A DNA stretch of 64,000 nt from an uncultured Gemmataceae bacterium (GTDB taxonomy: Bacteria; Planctomycetota; Planctomycetia; Gemmatales; Gemmataceae). The notes beneath the pieces are model-generated. The model searched no databases, was not told the origin of the DNA, and saw only the letters and a list, made by a program, of their open reading frames with translations. The stretch spans positions 62,001-126,000 of the forward strand of contig CALDUY010000003.1 of NCBI GenBank assembly GCA_937923405.1, in the 5' to 3' direction. The translations under genes and the position numbers were made by a program. Below, one piece after another: positions 34,825-43,039 of this stretch (position 1 is its first letter; every line of letters starts with the position of its first letter).

Positions 34825-35940
34825 CTACTCCTGATGGCTTACTGCGTCCCAGAGCAATTTGGGGACTAGTGGACGAAAATCGGAGAACTCTAATTTCATC
34901 TCCAGCTTCAGCTTCTGCAGTCGCAACAGTTTCGTAATTTTCTCTTGATCATGGCGGATTAGTGGCAAACCGAGAGGTGCGAGAGGCCCTGGTTCAGTCG
35001 TTAGATCGAATTGTTCGAGGGTGATCCATTTGTCTTCGCCGTTGTCATAAATGGACAGAACGATGGTAATCGGAGTTCCTAATCCCAGTGTGATCGGATA
35101 ATCTTTTTGTTTGGTCTTGAATTGGATTTGCAGATCATCGATTTGACTCGGCACCAAGCCAAAATCTTGCGACTTTCCTGGCGATTGCACGGTGAGTGCT
35201 CGATGAGCGATCTCAATCGGTTGGGGGGCGTTTTGCAGAAAGGGCTTGACACGAAACTTCGCCTGGTAAGTCATTTTTCTCTTAAGGTTTTCACAATAAG
35301 TCACCACATTCTGAAGCTCCTCCTTCAATTTCGGGCGAGCCCCTTCTGGATCGAACACCTTACAGCGATTCACTTCCACCAAGAGGCTCTTCAACTTACT
35401 TTCCACCTCCCCCAAGGTGGTCAGCGGTGAGTCAGCATCTTTTCGCCGTTTGAGAATGCTAGCCAATTCCCACATCACATTAGCTCGTTGGAGTTGCCAG
35501 AATTGCCTCTGGATGTCCGTGAGTTTAGGCGCAACATCAGCTAGATCCAATAAACCTTCCAGATAGTCGGTGAGAATGGGAATTCGATCGGCGGGAGGAT
35601 GGTTGCTCTCAACTTTCTTTTGAAGCAACTCCTCCAACGTCGCCAGCGCGGATCGAATCCGTTGCCTCGTCGGTTCTGCCAAACGGTCCATTACCCCGGA
35701 ATTCGGTTCCAGCCAGAGAGTCAATCGGCGAAGATGCTGATTGAATTTCTTTACCTCCTCGACTTGTGGCAACTGCTCGCTACGTGGATGAACTTTTACC
35801 AGGCGATTCAGATCATCGAGATCTCTAAGGATTTCCTGTTCCGACATTTCCGCGATGGCAACCCGATCCTCACTTTTTCGGGAGGTGGGAATTAAGCCAC
35901 CCCGATACGATAGCCCCCAGATGACCAATAATAACAACAA
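34825..35940 (-). CDS. C-terminal part of a broken GTPase/membrane protein
   Basis: A 371-residue open frame beginning inside a transmembrane helix (LLLLLVIWGLSYRGG); the frame is open further upstream and reads KIRSPYTASGTAVLALLLLL. After the helix comes a long helical, charged region and a C-terminal part with short strands. No true start codon with a ribosome site exists at 35940. It joins naturally to the fragment ending at 35892 if a shift at the T4 tract 35982-35985 is removed (giving RQLRKIRSPYT). I therefore read it as the rear half of one damaged gene. Base composition is AT-rich compared with neighbours. Confidence 0.6.
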   Translation of the reverse strand: MLLLLVIWGLSYRGGLIPTSRKSEDRVAIAEMSEQEILRDLDDLNRLVKVHPRSEQLPQVEEVKKFNQHLRRLTLWLEPNSGVMDRLAEPTRQRIRSALATLEELLQKKVESNHPPADRIPILTDYLEGLLDLADVAPKLTDIQRQFWQLQRANVMWELASILKRRKDADSPLTTLGEVESKLKSLLVEVNRCKVFDPEGARPKLKEELQNVVTYCENLKRKMTYQAKFRVKPFLQNAPQPIEIAHRALTVQSPGKSQDFGLVPSQIDDLQIQFKTKQKDYPITLGLGTPITIVLSIYDNGEDKWITLEQFDLTTEPGPLAPLGLPLIRHDQEKITKLLRLQKLKLEMKLEFSDFRPLVPKLLWDAVSHQE

Positions 35941-36311
35941 GGCGAGAACCGCGGTCCCGGAAGCAGTGTACGGAGACCTGATTTTCGCAGCTGACGTTGA
36001 TGCGACCGAGACTCGGCAACTAACTCGACTAATTGATCGACAACTTGCTCTAACTTTTGGTCCGCATCGGGAGTTTTGCCAACCGAGGAAACACGGAAGG
36101 CGATGCGCTTTCGCTCGACGAGAGATTTGGGATAGAAACTGCGCAGGTCAGCATTATAAAGCTCAACAAGTGTATTGTGTACTTCTTCGTGCCAGCGTTC
36201 GGCACGGGCGGAAATGGCCGCATCCTGCTCCCAGTAGTCCAGGTGCGTCTGCACAAAAACGATGGGAAGATGCCGATTGGCGCGTACAGTCAGCACATAC
36301 TCGATGAACAA
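35892..36311 (-). pseudogene. Internal fragment of a GTPase-like domain
   Basis: A 139-residue open frame whose first residues, IEYVLTVRANRHLPIVFVQTHLDYW, look like the middle of a P-loop GTPase (a G4-like THLD after a hydrophobic strand). The phosphate-binding N-terminus is missing: the frame begins 5 bases from a palindromic repeat at 36316. Its C-terminal 30 residues are out of frame with the membrane protein that follows. Both ends are thus damaged, and the gene is probably inactive unless the sequence contains an error. Confidence 0.5.
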
Positions 36312-36315
36312 CTTG

Positions 36316-36399
36316 GCCCGCGGCTACCCACTCTCCCCGCGGTAGTCGCAGGCTTTAGCCTGCGTGCGAAAAACGCGGGCTCAAGCCCGCGGCTACCCA
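36316..36399. repeat. Palindromic REP-like repeats at the breakpoint
   Basis: Units GCCCGCGGCTACCCA (36316-36330), the palindrome CGCAGGCT-TT-AGCCTGCG (36347-36364) and CGCGGGCT-CA-AGCCCGCG followed by GCTACCCA (36374-36399). The same units form the cluster at 27226-27355. The repeat directly abuts the truncated GTPase fragment. Confidence 0.8.
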
Positions 36400-36437
36400 C
36401 CACGCCGGGGCCTTGCCAGCGCATCGTGGCAAACGCT

Positions 36438-37124
36438 CTATTCCGTTCCACGATCCAGAGCTTTCGTCTCGGGATGATGCTCACGCAGCCAGTCGAGCAA
36501 AGCAATTGGTTCGCGATCGGGCAGTTCCAAATACCAGCCTTTGGTCAACCAGTCGGCAACCTCTTTCTTGGACTTGAACTTGAGCAACATCAGCGCGGTC
36601 CACTTGCGTTTGCCAGCGACCCACTCCGCGGCGGGCTGAGTGTTTTTCAGTCCCTTGCCGATCACCTTCTTCGCGCCGATGGTCCCCCCCGATGCGGCGA
36701 TTGCCTTGAGTGCGCCGTTGGTGTAGGCTATCAGGTTCTCGTCGCGCTTGGTTGTGCCTAGCCCAGCCAGTTCCTTCAACTGCTTGATGTCCTCGGCGAG
36801 GTCGGCGATGACCTCGGTTGTGGTATCGACTCGTTGGACAATCTCGGGCAGATGCTCGGCGACTAACTCAGTGGAGTCTGTCACTTTTGTCACCACGTCG
36901 GGCAAATGTTTGGACACGACCTCCGTCGTTTCTCGACTCTTTTGAACCACGGTTGGCAGATGTTCGTTCACCTGCTCGTTGGTCCGTTTGACTCCCTCGG
37001 TCGTTTGACGCACCTGCAGACGGATGTCGTTGATCATCCACACAACCAAGGCCAAAAAGACCACGGCCACTCCCAGACAGGTCCAGCGAAACAGGTCATT
37101 TCTTGTGCCAGGTTCGACCGTCAT
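36438..37124 (-). CDS. Membrane-anchored protein with 18-residue coiled-coil repeats
   Basis: A 228-residue protein with an N-terminal transmembrane helix (residues about 14-32), followed by an extended helical region holding three 18-residue repeats, each starting HLP (His55, His73, His91) with pattern HLPxVVxKxxxxTExV. The C-terminal part (about 110-228) is globular and unrecognised. The start ATG at 37124 overlaps the comEC end by 29 bases with GAGG upstream, so it is co-expressed with comEC. It might be a membrane tether or signal transducer; function unknown. Confidence 0.75.
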   Translation of the reverse strand: MTVEPGTRNDLFRWTCLGVAVVFLALVVWMINDIRLQVRQTTEGVKRTNEQVNEHLPTVVQKSRETTEVVSKHLPDVVTKVTDSTELVAEHLPEIVQRVDTTTEVIADLAEDIKQLKELAGLGTTKRDENLIAYTNGALKAIAASGGTIGAKKVIGKGLKNTQPAAEWVAGKRKWTALMLLKFKSKKEVADWLTKGWYLELPDREPIALLDWLREHHPETKALDRGTE

Positions 37125-39588
37125 GATAGGCCTCCACGTTCAAGGTGTTGCCACACGAGCGAACCGTGATGGCCCCGCGCGAGTGGGTCGTCCAGTATTC
37201 GACAGCGTCCAGTGCGTACATCGCCTCGGCTTTGTTGTTGCGCGGCGCTGCCTGGCAAGCGATCACCAACTCTGGCGAACCCCAACGAACCAGGGACTTG
37301 CCGTCGAGTCGGCTGCTGCCATGATGCGGAGCCATCAATACATCGAGCTTCCGCGGGGGCAACCGCAGCAATCGAGCCAGTCCTTCGCCTTCGAGATCGC
37401 CTGTCAGAAGGATCGTGTTCGGACCGTGGCGGACTTCCAGTACGATGCTGCGAGCGTTTTCGTTGCCCGCGCGAAAGTGTCTCGGTGGATGCAGCACCGC
37501 CAGCGTGACTCCCGCTGCCGTCAGTCGATCTCCGGCCGCAAGCGTCTCCCAGCGGAGATGCCCCAGTCGCTGACGAACCAAGGTGACGGCCTCGATCGGT
37601 TTGTCGAGGAAGGTTTCCGAAGTCAGAATCCTGCCGATGGCGAAACGGTCGGACAGTTCGAGCAAGGCGTTGAAATGATCTAAATCCGCATGAGATAGGA
37701 TCACGTCATCGAGTCGGTAGATCCTCCGCGACCAGAGAAACGGAGCGATAACCCGCGAGCCGACTTCCGGACCACGCAGCGAGCCAGCATCGTACAGCAC
37801 TGTTCGTCCGTCGGGAAGTTCTAGCACGATCGCCCCGCCATGTCCCACGGCGAGGAACGTCACCCGCAACTCATTCGCGGTGCGTGGCGCGGCACCAAGC
37901 AAGAGCGCAACGCAGAACCAGGTCAGACCGGCAGGGGCAAGCCATCTCCAACGGATTCGCACCCATCGATGAGTCAACAGAGCCAGCAGCACCAAATACA
38001 AGCCGACCACCCACCAGAGAGGGAGCTGTCCCACTTGGACATGCAGCGACCAGTGTTCGGCCCAGGTGACCAAGGTTTGACAAGCTGATAGAGCAAGGTG
38101 AAGCAACAGTCCCGGCAGCCAAGCCAACGCGTCGGGCAGAAGCAGCCCCAGCAGCCCCAGCAGCAAGGCCAAAGCCGCCAATAGAGCCAGCGGCGGCCCT
38201 AGCACCAGTGCCGCTGGAGCGATCAGCCCCGTATGAAAGGCAGCCAGCGGAGTAACAGCCAACCAAACGATAAAACAGATCGTGTAACTATTTAATATGC
38301 CGCGCCAGAGTTGCCGTCCAAGCCAGACGGGCCAGGAAGCAGTGCGATCGAGCAACTGTTCCAAGGGATCCTGGCGGGGCGGTAACAGCCACGGCACCGC
38401 CCAGCAGAGAATCACCACAGAGAGAAACGACAGCTGACAACCTTGTTCGAACAGATCGGCTGGTTGCCACAGTCCGACGGCGAGCCAACCCAGGCCCAAC
38501 AGATTGGCCGGCAGAACCGGTCGTCGCACAACCAGCCCCATACAGAGCAACCCCGCAGCGACGGCGGAACGCAGAGCCGGTGGCCGCGCTCCCGTCAACA
38601 GGGCATAACCGAACAACACCAGAGCCACCCCGAGAGCCGCTCGCCGTTGCCGCACTCCGAGGAGTCGGGCCAACGTCCAGAGAAAGAAGCCGACGATGAC
38701 GAGATGTTGCCCCGAAATGGCGATGACGTGGATGACCCCAGTGCGAATGTAGCGTTGCCAATCGTCGCTGGACATCGCCGCGCCTTCTCCCAAGAGCAAG
38801 GCCTGGGCCAGGGCCGCCGTCGATTCATCAGGCAACGCGCGATCGAGCTTCTCTTGGGCCGACTGACGAGCCACCCCTAGCCAAGCACCGGGCGACCAGA
38901 TCCAGGCCCGTTTGAGAAGCCGCACACTGCCTTCGCCTTCCGGCACCGTCAGCACGGCATGCACCCCCCGTTGATGCCAGTAGTCGGCGAAGTTGAACTC
39001 ACCGGGGTTGTGACGTGTCGCTGGACGAGCCAAGCGACCGCGTACCTCGATCTCGTCGCCGGGATGCAAGCCTAGCCGCAACGGCTCAGTCCCCGTGACC
39101 ACTAGCCGTACCAAGCCGGACACGGGATGTTGGTCTAGACGATTGACCCGGAACAGGGTCGTGGCCGTGTTTTGACGAGCCAGGGTGCGGAGCGGCTCAG
39201 CGGGGCCAGCCGGTCGATAGTGCGGCTGCTCGATCAGCCGACCGCGTAGCCGAGCGGGTTGTGGCAACTCGCTCACGAAGTAACCGATGTCGTCCGTAGG
39301 ATAGAACCGCTGTCGCACCGCGTGGTAGGCGGAGCCAAAACCGACACCAACGACCAGAAGATAGGCCAAGGCCAGTCGTTCGTTGCCGATGAGAGCCATC
39401 AGGGCGAACGCCCCCAGGGCGATGCCGCCGAGCAACAAACTAAAGCCCAAAGGAATCTCCGCCAGGCGATCCAAAACTACTCCAGCGGTGAATACTAGAG
39501 CGACGGTGAGCAGTGGCGCACGCCAGATCGATTCACGAAGCGTGGCCACCTCGTGGAGCGGGTCCGGCGTAGCCGCGAGCCAAGCCAT
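37096..39588 (-). CDS. comEC: DNA internalisation competence protein ComEC/Rec2
   Basis: An 830-residue membrane protein that forms the channel for single-stranded DNA entry in natural transformation. The N-terminal part has hydrophobic helices and a soluble OB-like domain, the central Competence domain contains GVIHVIAISGQHLVIVG, and the C-terminal metallo-beta-lactamase-like domain has VILSHADLDHFNALLEL and APHHGSS. Length is normal for the three-domain form. No other competence gene is nearby. Confidence 0.93.
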   Translation of the reverse strand: MAWLAATPDPLHEVATLRESIWRAPLLTVALVFTAGVVLDRLAEIPLGFSLLLGGIALGAFALMALIGNERLALAYLLVVGVGFGSAYHAVRQRFYPTDDIGYFVSELPQPARLRGRLIEQPHYRPAGPAEPLRTLARQNTATTLFRVNRLDQHPVSGLVRLVVTGTEPLRLGLHPGDEIEVRGRLARPATRHNPGEFNFADYWHQRGVHAVLTVPEGEGSVRLLKRAWIWSPGAWLGVARQSAQEKLDRALPDESTAALAQALLLGEGAAMSSDDWQRYIRTGVIHVIAISGQHLVIVGFFLWTLARLLGVRQRRAALGVALVLFGYALLTGARPPALRSAVAAGLLCMGLVVRRPVLPANLLGLGWLAVGLWQPADLFEQGCQLSFLSVVILCWAVPWLLPPRQDPLEQLLDRTASWPVWLGRQLWRGILNSYTICFIVWLAVTPLAAFHTGLIAPAALVLGPPLALLAALALLLGLLGLLLPDALAWLPGLLLHLALSACQTLVTWAEHWSLHVQVGQLPLWWVVGLYLVLLALLTHRWVRIRWRWLAPAGLTWFCVALLLGAAPRTANELRVTFLAVGHGGAIVLELPDGRTVLYDAGSLRGPEVGSRVIAPFLWSRRIYRLDDVILSHADLDHFNALLELSDRFAIGRILTSETFLDKPIEAVTLVRQRLGHLRWETLAAGDRLTAAGVTLAVLHPPRHFRAGNENARSIVLEVRHGPNTILLTGDLEGEGLARLLRLPPRKLDVLMAPHHGSSRLDGKSLVRWGSPELVIACQAAPRNNKAEAMYALDAVEYWTTHSRGAITVRSCGNTLNVEAYHDGRTWHKK

Positions 39589-39733
39589 GAGAGCGATCTC
39601 AGCGAGAAGGTGTCAGTCGATTGATTGTCGCGCGCCAACCTGCCGGGTGCAACAGGTGGACTTGCACGAAATCGCGAAAAGCGGTCGAATGTCGGGAAGC
39701 TAAGAATCCGGACCGCGCCAGGGAGGGCGACCG

Positions 39734-40501
39734 ATGCCGCAGCCAACAGGCTTCACTATCCCGCTATCGTTGCCACGCCGACAGATGAATGACTTTTTGC
39801 ACTTCGCTGCCAAGATTCCCACGGTGCCCGTTGAACGACCGATGAATCTCCGGCAGTTGGTCCAGGCGCGAGAGAGGGCTTACCCGCGCCCTGGTTGGTG
39901 TGCCCTGTTCACCAAAGCCTGGGGGGTGATCTGTGCCCGGCATGCCTGGCTACGTCGCGCCTATCTAGGTTGGCCCTGGCCCCGGTTGTATCAGCACCCC
40001 TGCAACGTCGCCTCCATTGCCGTCGAGCGGTCCTATGGCGCGGAAGATGCTGTCTTCTTCTTGCACATCAATCGGCCCGAAGAGAAAGCCTTGACCGAGA
40101 TCGATGCTCGGCTCAAGTGGTTTAAGGATCGTCCGCTCGGCTCGGCGGCAGTGATGCGTCGGCAACTGCGACTGGCCCAATTGCCGCGACCACTGCGACG
40201 CGCCATCTGGTGGGCCGGACTCAATCTGAACGGTCGGCAACGGGCACGGTTCTTCGGCACCACGGGCGTGACGGCCTATGCCGGCGGCGGCGCGGCTTCG
40301 GGCCATCCCCTGGGCTTGTTGACCACGACCCTGAGTTACGGCACCATCGACGCCAATGGCAACGTCGTGGTTCGCGTGACTTACGATCATCGGACCATCG
40401 ACGGCGGCCCCGTAGCTCGCGTGCTGGGGGAGTTGGAACGTGTGCTGCAACACGAGATCCTCACGGAGCTACGCTATCTCGAATCGGTCCAAGCCGCCTA
40501 A
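39734..40501 (+). CDS. Stand-alone 2-oxoacid dehydrogenase E2-type acyltransferase domain
   Basis: A 255-residue protein ending in a block typical of E2/chloramphenicol-acetyltransferase folds: VRVTYDHRTIDGGPVARVL, with the likely catalytic His219. There is no lipoyl domain, no E1/E3-binding segment and no E1/E3 gene nearby, so it is not a normal dehydrogenase subunit. It may acylate another substrate or be structural. GGGAGGG lies 6 bases before ATG 39734. Divergent from comEC, convergent with the AAA ATPase gene. Confidence 0.7.
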   Translation: MPQPTGFTIPLSLPRRQMNDFLHFAAKIPTVPVERPMNLRQLVQARERAYPRPGWCALFTKAWGVICARHAWLRRAYLGWPWPRLYQHPCNVASIAVERSYGAEDAVFFLHINRPEEKALTEIDARLKWFKDRPLGSAAVMRRQLRLAQLPRPLRRAIWWAGLNLNGRQRARFFGTTGVTAYAGGGAASGHPLGLLTTTLSYGTIDANGNVVVRVTYDHRTIDGGPVARVLGELERVLQHEILTELRYLESVQAA

Positions 40502-40511
40502 GCAAGCCCGG

Positions 40512-41846
40512 TCAACCGCGCGGAGCAAAGCCGAACTGTCGGAACCCCAACAGCTTCTGGGTCAACTCGCCGCCGAAGCAGACGAGTTCCTCCATCGCGT
40601 TGTCCACGTCGGCATCGGTGAGCGGCAATGGCTCGGCCGATTCGCCGCGCTCGGCAGCCATCAAGGCGCTTTTGCGGAGCAGTTCCTCGATGAACGCTGG
40701 ACTGACTCCCTCAGTACGAGCAATCCAGCGGTCCAGATCCAACGCCGATAAATCCAGCCCCTTGCCATACAGCTCGAAGAGCCTTCGGCGACAATCTTCA
40801 TCGGGTAAGGGGAATTCTATGGCTTGATCGATTCGTCCTGGTCGGCCAGATAGAGCCGGCTCAATCGCCTCGGGGCGATTCGTGGTCAGCAGAAAGACAA
40901 TGTCGGCTTTAGGACCGAGGCCGTCCATTTCGTCCATGAGATCTTGTAGCACGACGGGACACTTGTTGGTGGTGCGATCTTCGCCGACGAGATCGACGTC
41001 TTCCAGCAACACCAGCGAGGGAGCCAGCATGCGAGCGATCTGGCACGATTCGCGGATCATGCCGGCCTGACGTCCGTGCAGCAGAATCACCGTGTGATCG
41101 GGACACGATGACGCCAGATAGCGCAACATCAGCGTCTTGCCCGTCCCCGGTGGACCGTGCAGCAACAACCCCTGTCGGGTCGATCGTCCGGAGCGGCGCA
41201 GTACCTCGCGATGGCGAAACAACCCCAGCACATTGCGTTCGATGACGTGGAGAATCGCCTCGGGCAGAACCAGCGATTCGCGCGGCGTCGGCGGGAGATG
41301 ATGGAAGCGCACCTGCACCTGACGACTGTGCTCGTCTTCTTCCAGATAGATCGTTCGGCCCTTGTACACCGACGAGCGATTGGTCTCGTCCAGCAGTTGC
41401 TTCATCGCCTTTTGAGCGGTTGGGCGATCGTGGGCCAACAGTTCCAGCACCGGCGGCTCGAAACGCATGTCAGGGTTGCTGAGCAGCACGACGATCGGCT
41501 TGCCCTGAAAGCGCAGCAGATATACGCCACGAAGCACACAATCCAGCGTCTCCTCGGGACTGCTGGCGACCTGCTGGCGCTGCACCGGAGCCTGACCGAT
41601 GTCGTCGTGAAGCAGTTGGGCAATGCTGATGTTGCCAAAGATCGCTTCACGACTGTAGCCGATGAGCTGGCCCGCGGGGTCGGCGGCGAGCCAGCGATCC
41701 AGCACCATTTGCAGGTTGACGCGCTCGATCGGACGGATAGTGTGTGCGACGGTCTCGGCGGAGTCGCAGGCACTGCCCATGTGTCGAGTCAGAAATTGTC
41801 GCACCAATTTTTGCTTTCGCCGCCAAAACCATCCGCCCTGTGCCAT
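40512..41846 (-). CDS. AAA family ATPase
   Basis: A 444-residue ATPase. The C-terminal AAA module has Walker A GPPGTGKTLM, Walker B LVLLEDVDLV, sensor TTNRPEAIEPAL and the arginine-finger region GRPGRIDQAIEFPLPDE, similar to the FtsH/Cdc48/BCS1 group. The N-terminal ~200 residues are an unrecognised domain that may bind substrate. No protease domain or transmembrane segment. ATG 41846 is preferred (GGAG 10 bases upstream). It may act as an unfoldase or remodeller. Confidence 0.88.
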   Translation of the reverse strand: MAQGGWFWRRKQKLVRQFLTRHMGSACDSAETVAHTIRPIERVNLQMVLDRWLAADPAGQLIGYSREAIFGNISIAQLLHDDIGQAPVQRQQVASSPEETLDCVLRGVYLLRFQGKPIVVLLSNPDMRFEPPVLELLAHDRPTAQKAMKQLLDETNRSSVYKGRTIYLEEDEHSRQVQVRFHHLPPTPRESLVLPEAILHVIERNVLGLFRHREVLRRSGRSTRQGLLLHGPPGTGKTLMLRYLASSCPDHTVILLHGRQAGMIRESCQIARMLAPSLVLLEDVDLVGEDRTTNKCPVVLQDLMDEMDGLGPKADIVFLLTTNRPEAIEPALSGRPGRIDQAIEFPLPDEDCRRRLFELYGKGLDLSALDLDRWIARTEGVSPAFIEELLRKSALMAAERGESAEPLPLTDADVDNAMEELVCFGGELTQKLLGFRQFGFAPRG

Positions 41847-41947
41847 GTGGAAGGAACTCCGGCAACCCTGCACGACCACCTCGCAGCGGGCAACGCCTAA
41901 CGCTGCATGGTTTGCTGTGTGCGTTTATTCTAGCAACCGCAGCAGGA

Positions 41948-42751
41948 CTATTTTTTCCGATCCTTGACTTTGATTGCCGGCAGCGGTCCCTGATAGTCGA
42001 GAATCATCACACTGGCCTGTTTGGGCGGAGCAGCCGAGGTATCGATTTTCAGCGTCTCCCGTGCTTTCATTTTGACCACAGGAGTACCGCTGTCCTTGGC
42101 CTCGTCGGTGAAATAATTGAGAGGTAAAAGATCGCTAAAGACGATGGTGCCGTAGTGCATCGGCAAGATGTAGCGGCGCGGCTTGATCTGTTCGACCACC
42201 TTCCAGGCGGTGATGCCGTTGAGGGCATAAACTCCGCCCACGGGGATCATCAGCACGTCCACGTCGCCGAGTTTCTTTAGCTGAGCCTTGGTGAGCGTGT
42301 GCCCCAGGTCGCCGAGGTGGACGATGCGGATGCCATCGACATCGACGATCCATACGCCGTTCTTGCCGTGTCGCAGCCCACTCATCTCGTCGTGATAGGT
42401 GCCCATGGTTTGGATGCGCACGTCCTTGAACTTTTCATCGACGGGGTTCCAGTCGATGATCGCATCGTTGGGACCTGTCTTCCGCAGAGCATTGAACTGT
42501 TTGGCCTCTTTAATGTTCTCGATTTTGTCCGTGCGTGAGTGGTCGGTGTGGAAATGGCTCATCAGCACCAAGTCGGCCTTGAGCGGTTCTAAGCGATACT
42601 CTTCGAGATCATGCGGATCGAAGACGATGCGTGTGCCCTTAGGAGTTTCCACGAGAAACATCGACTGGCCCAGCCAGTTGATTTTGATCTCTCCCGCTGA
42701 AGCAGCGCCCACAAGGAGGATCATCACACACATTCCGAGTACACGTCGCAT
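41948..42751 (-). CDS. Exported metallo-beta-lactamase-fold hydrolase
   Basis: A 267-residue protein with a signal peptide (VLGMCVMILLVGAASAG) and an UlaG/YtnP-like metallo-hydrolase fold. The metal motif is LMSHFHTDHS, and HLGDLGHTL and LPMHYGT supply further ligands. Exported members of this group occur widely with unassigned substrates. GGAG lies 8 bases before ATG 42751. Divergent from the GH18 gene. Confidence 0.88.
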   Translation of the reverse strand: MRRVLGMCVMILLVGAASAGEIKINWLGQSMFLVETPKGTRIVFDPHDLEEYRLEPLKADLVLMSHFHTDHSRTDKIENIKEAKQFNALRKTGPNDAIIDWNPVDEKFKDVRIQTMGTYHDEMSGLRHGKNGVWIVDVDGIRIVHLGDLGHTLTKAQLKKLGDVDVLMIPVGGVYALNGITAWKVVEQIKPRRYILPMHYGTIVFSDLLPLNYFTDEAKDSGTPVVKMKARETLKIDTSAAPPKQASVMILDYQGPLPAIKVKDRKK

Positions 42752-43039
42752 CGTGGCGGCTCCGCATGGATCGAGGGCATTCTTAGAAATAGATGATAAA
42801 CAGCGAGGAAGCTAACCGGCAAGCCGATGTCGCAACTGGGGCTTGCACTTCGCGCCGGGTGAGCTAAGATCATTTCTGTCTGCGGAACAGACAAGTCCCG
42901 TCTAAGGGGCAACCTCTCACTCCCGTCCAACAAGTTCGGCCTCGCCCGGTCGTCTCACCGCGCGCGACTGCGCGCCGGCGTCGCGGTGGACTCGCACTAA
43001 CCCTTTTTTCACTCCGGCGCGAAATTGAAGAGGCACATC

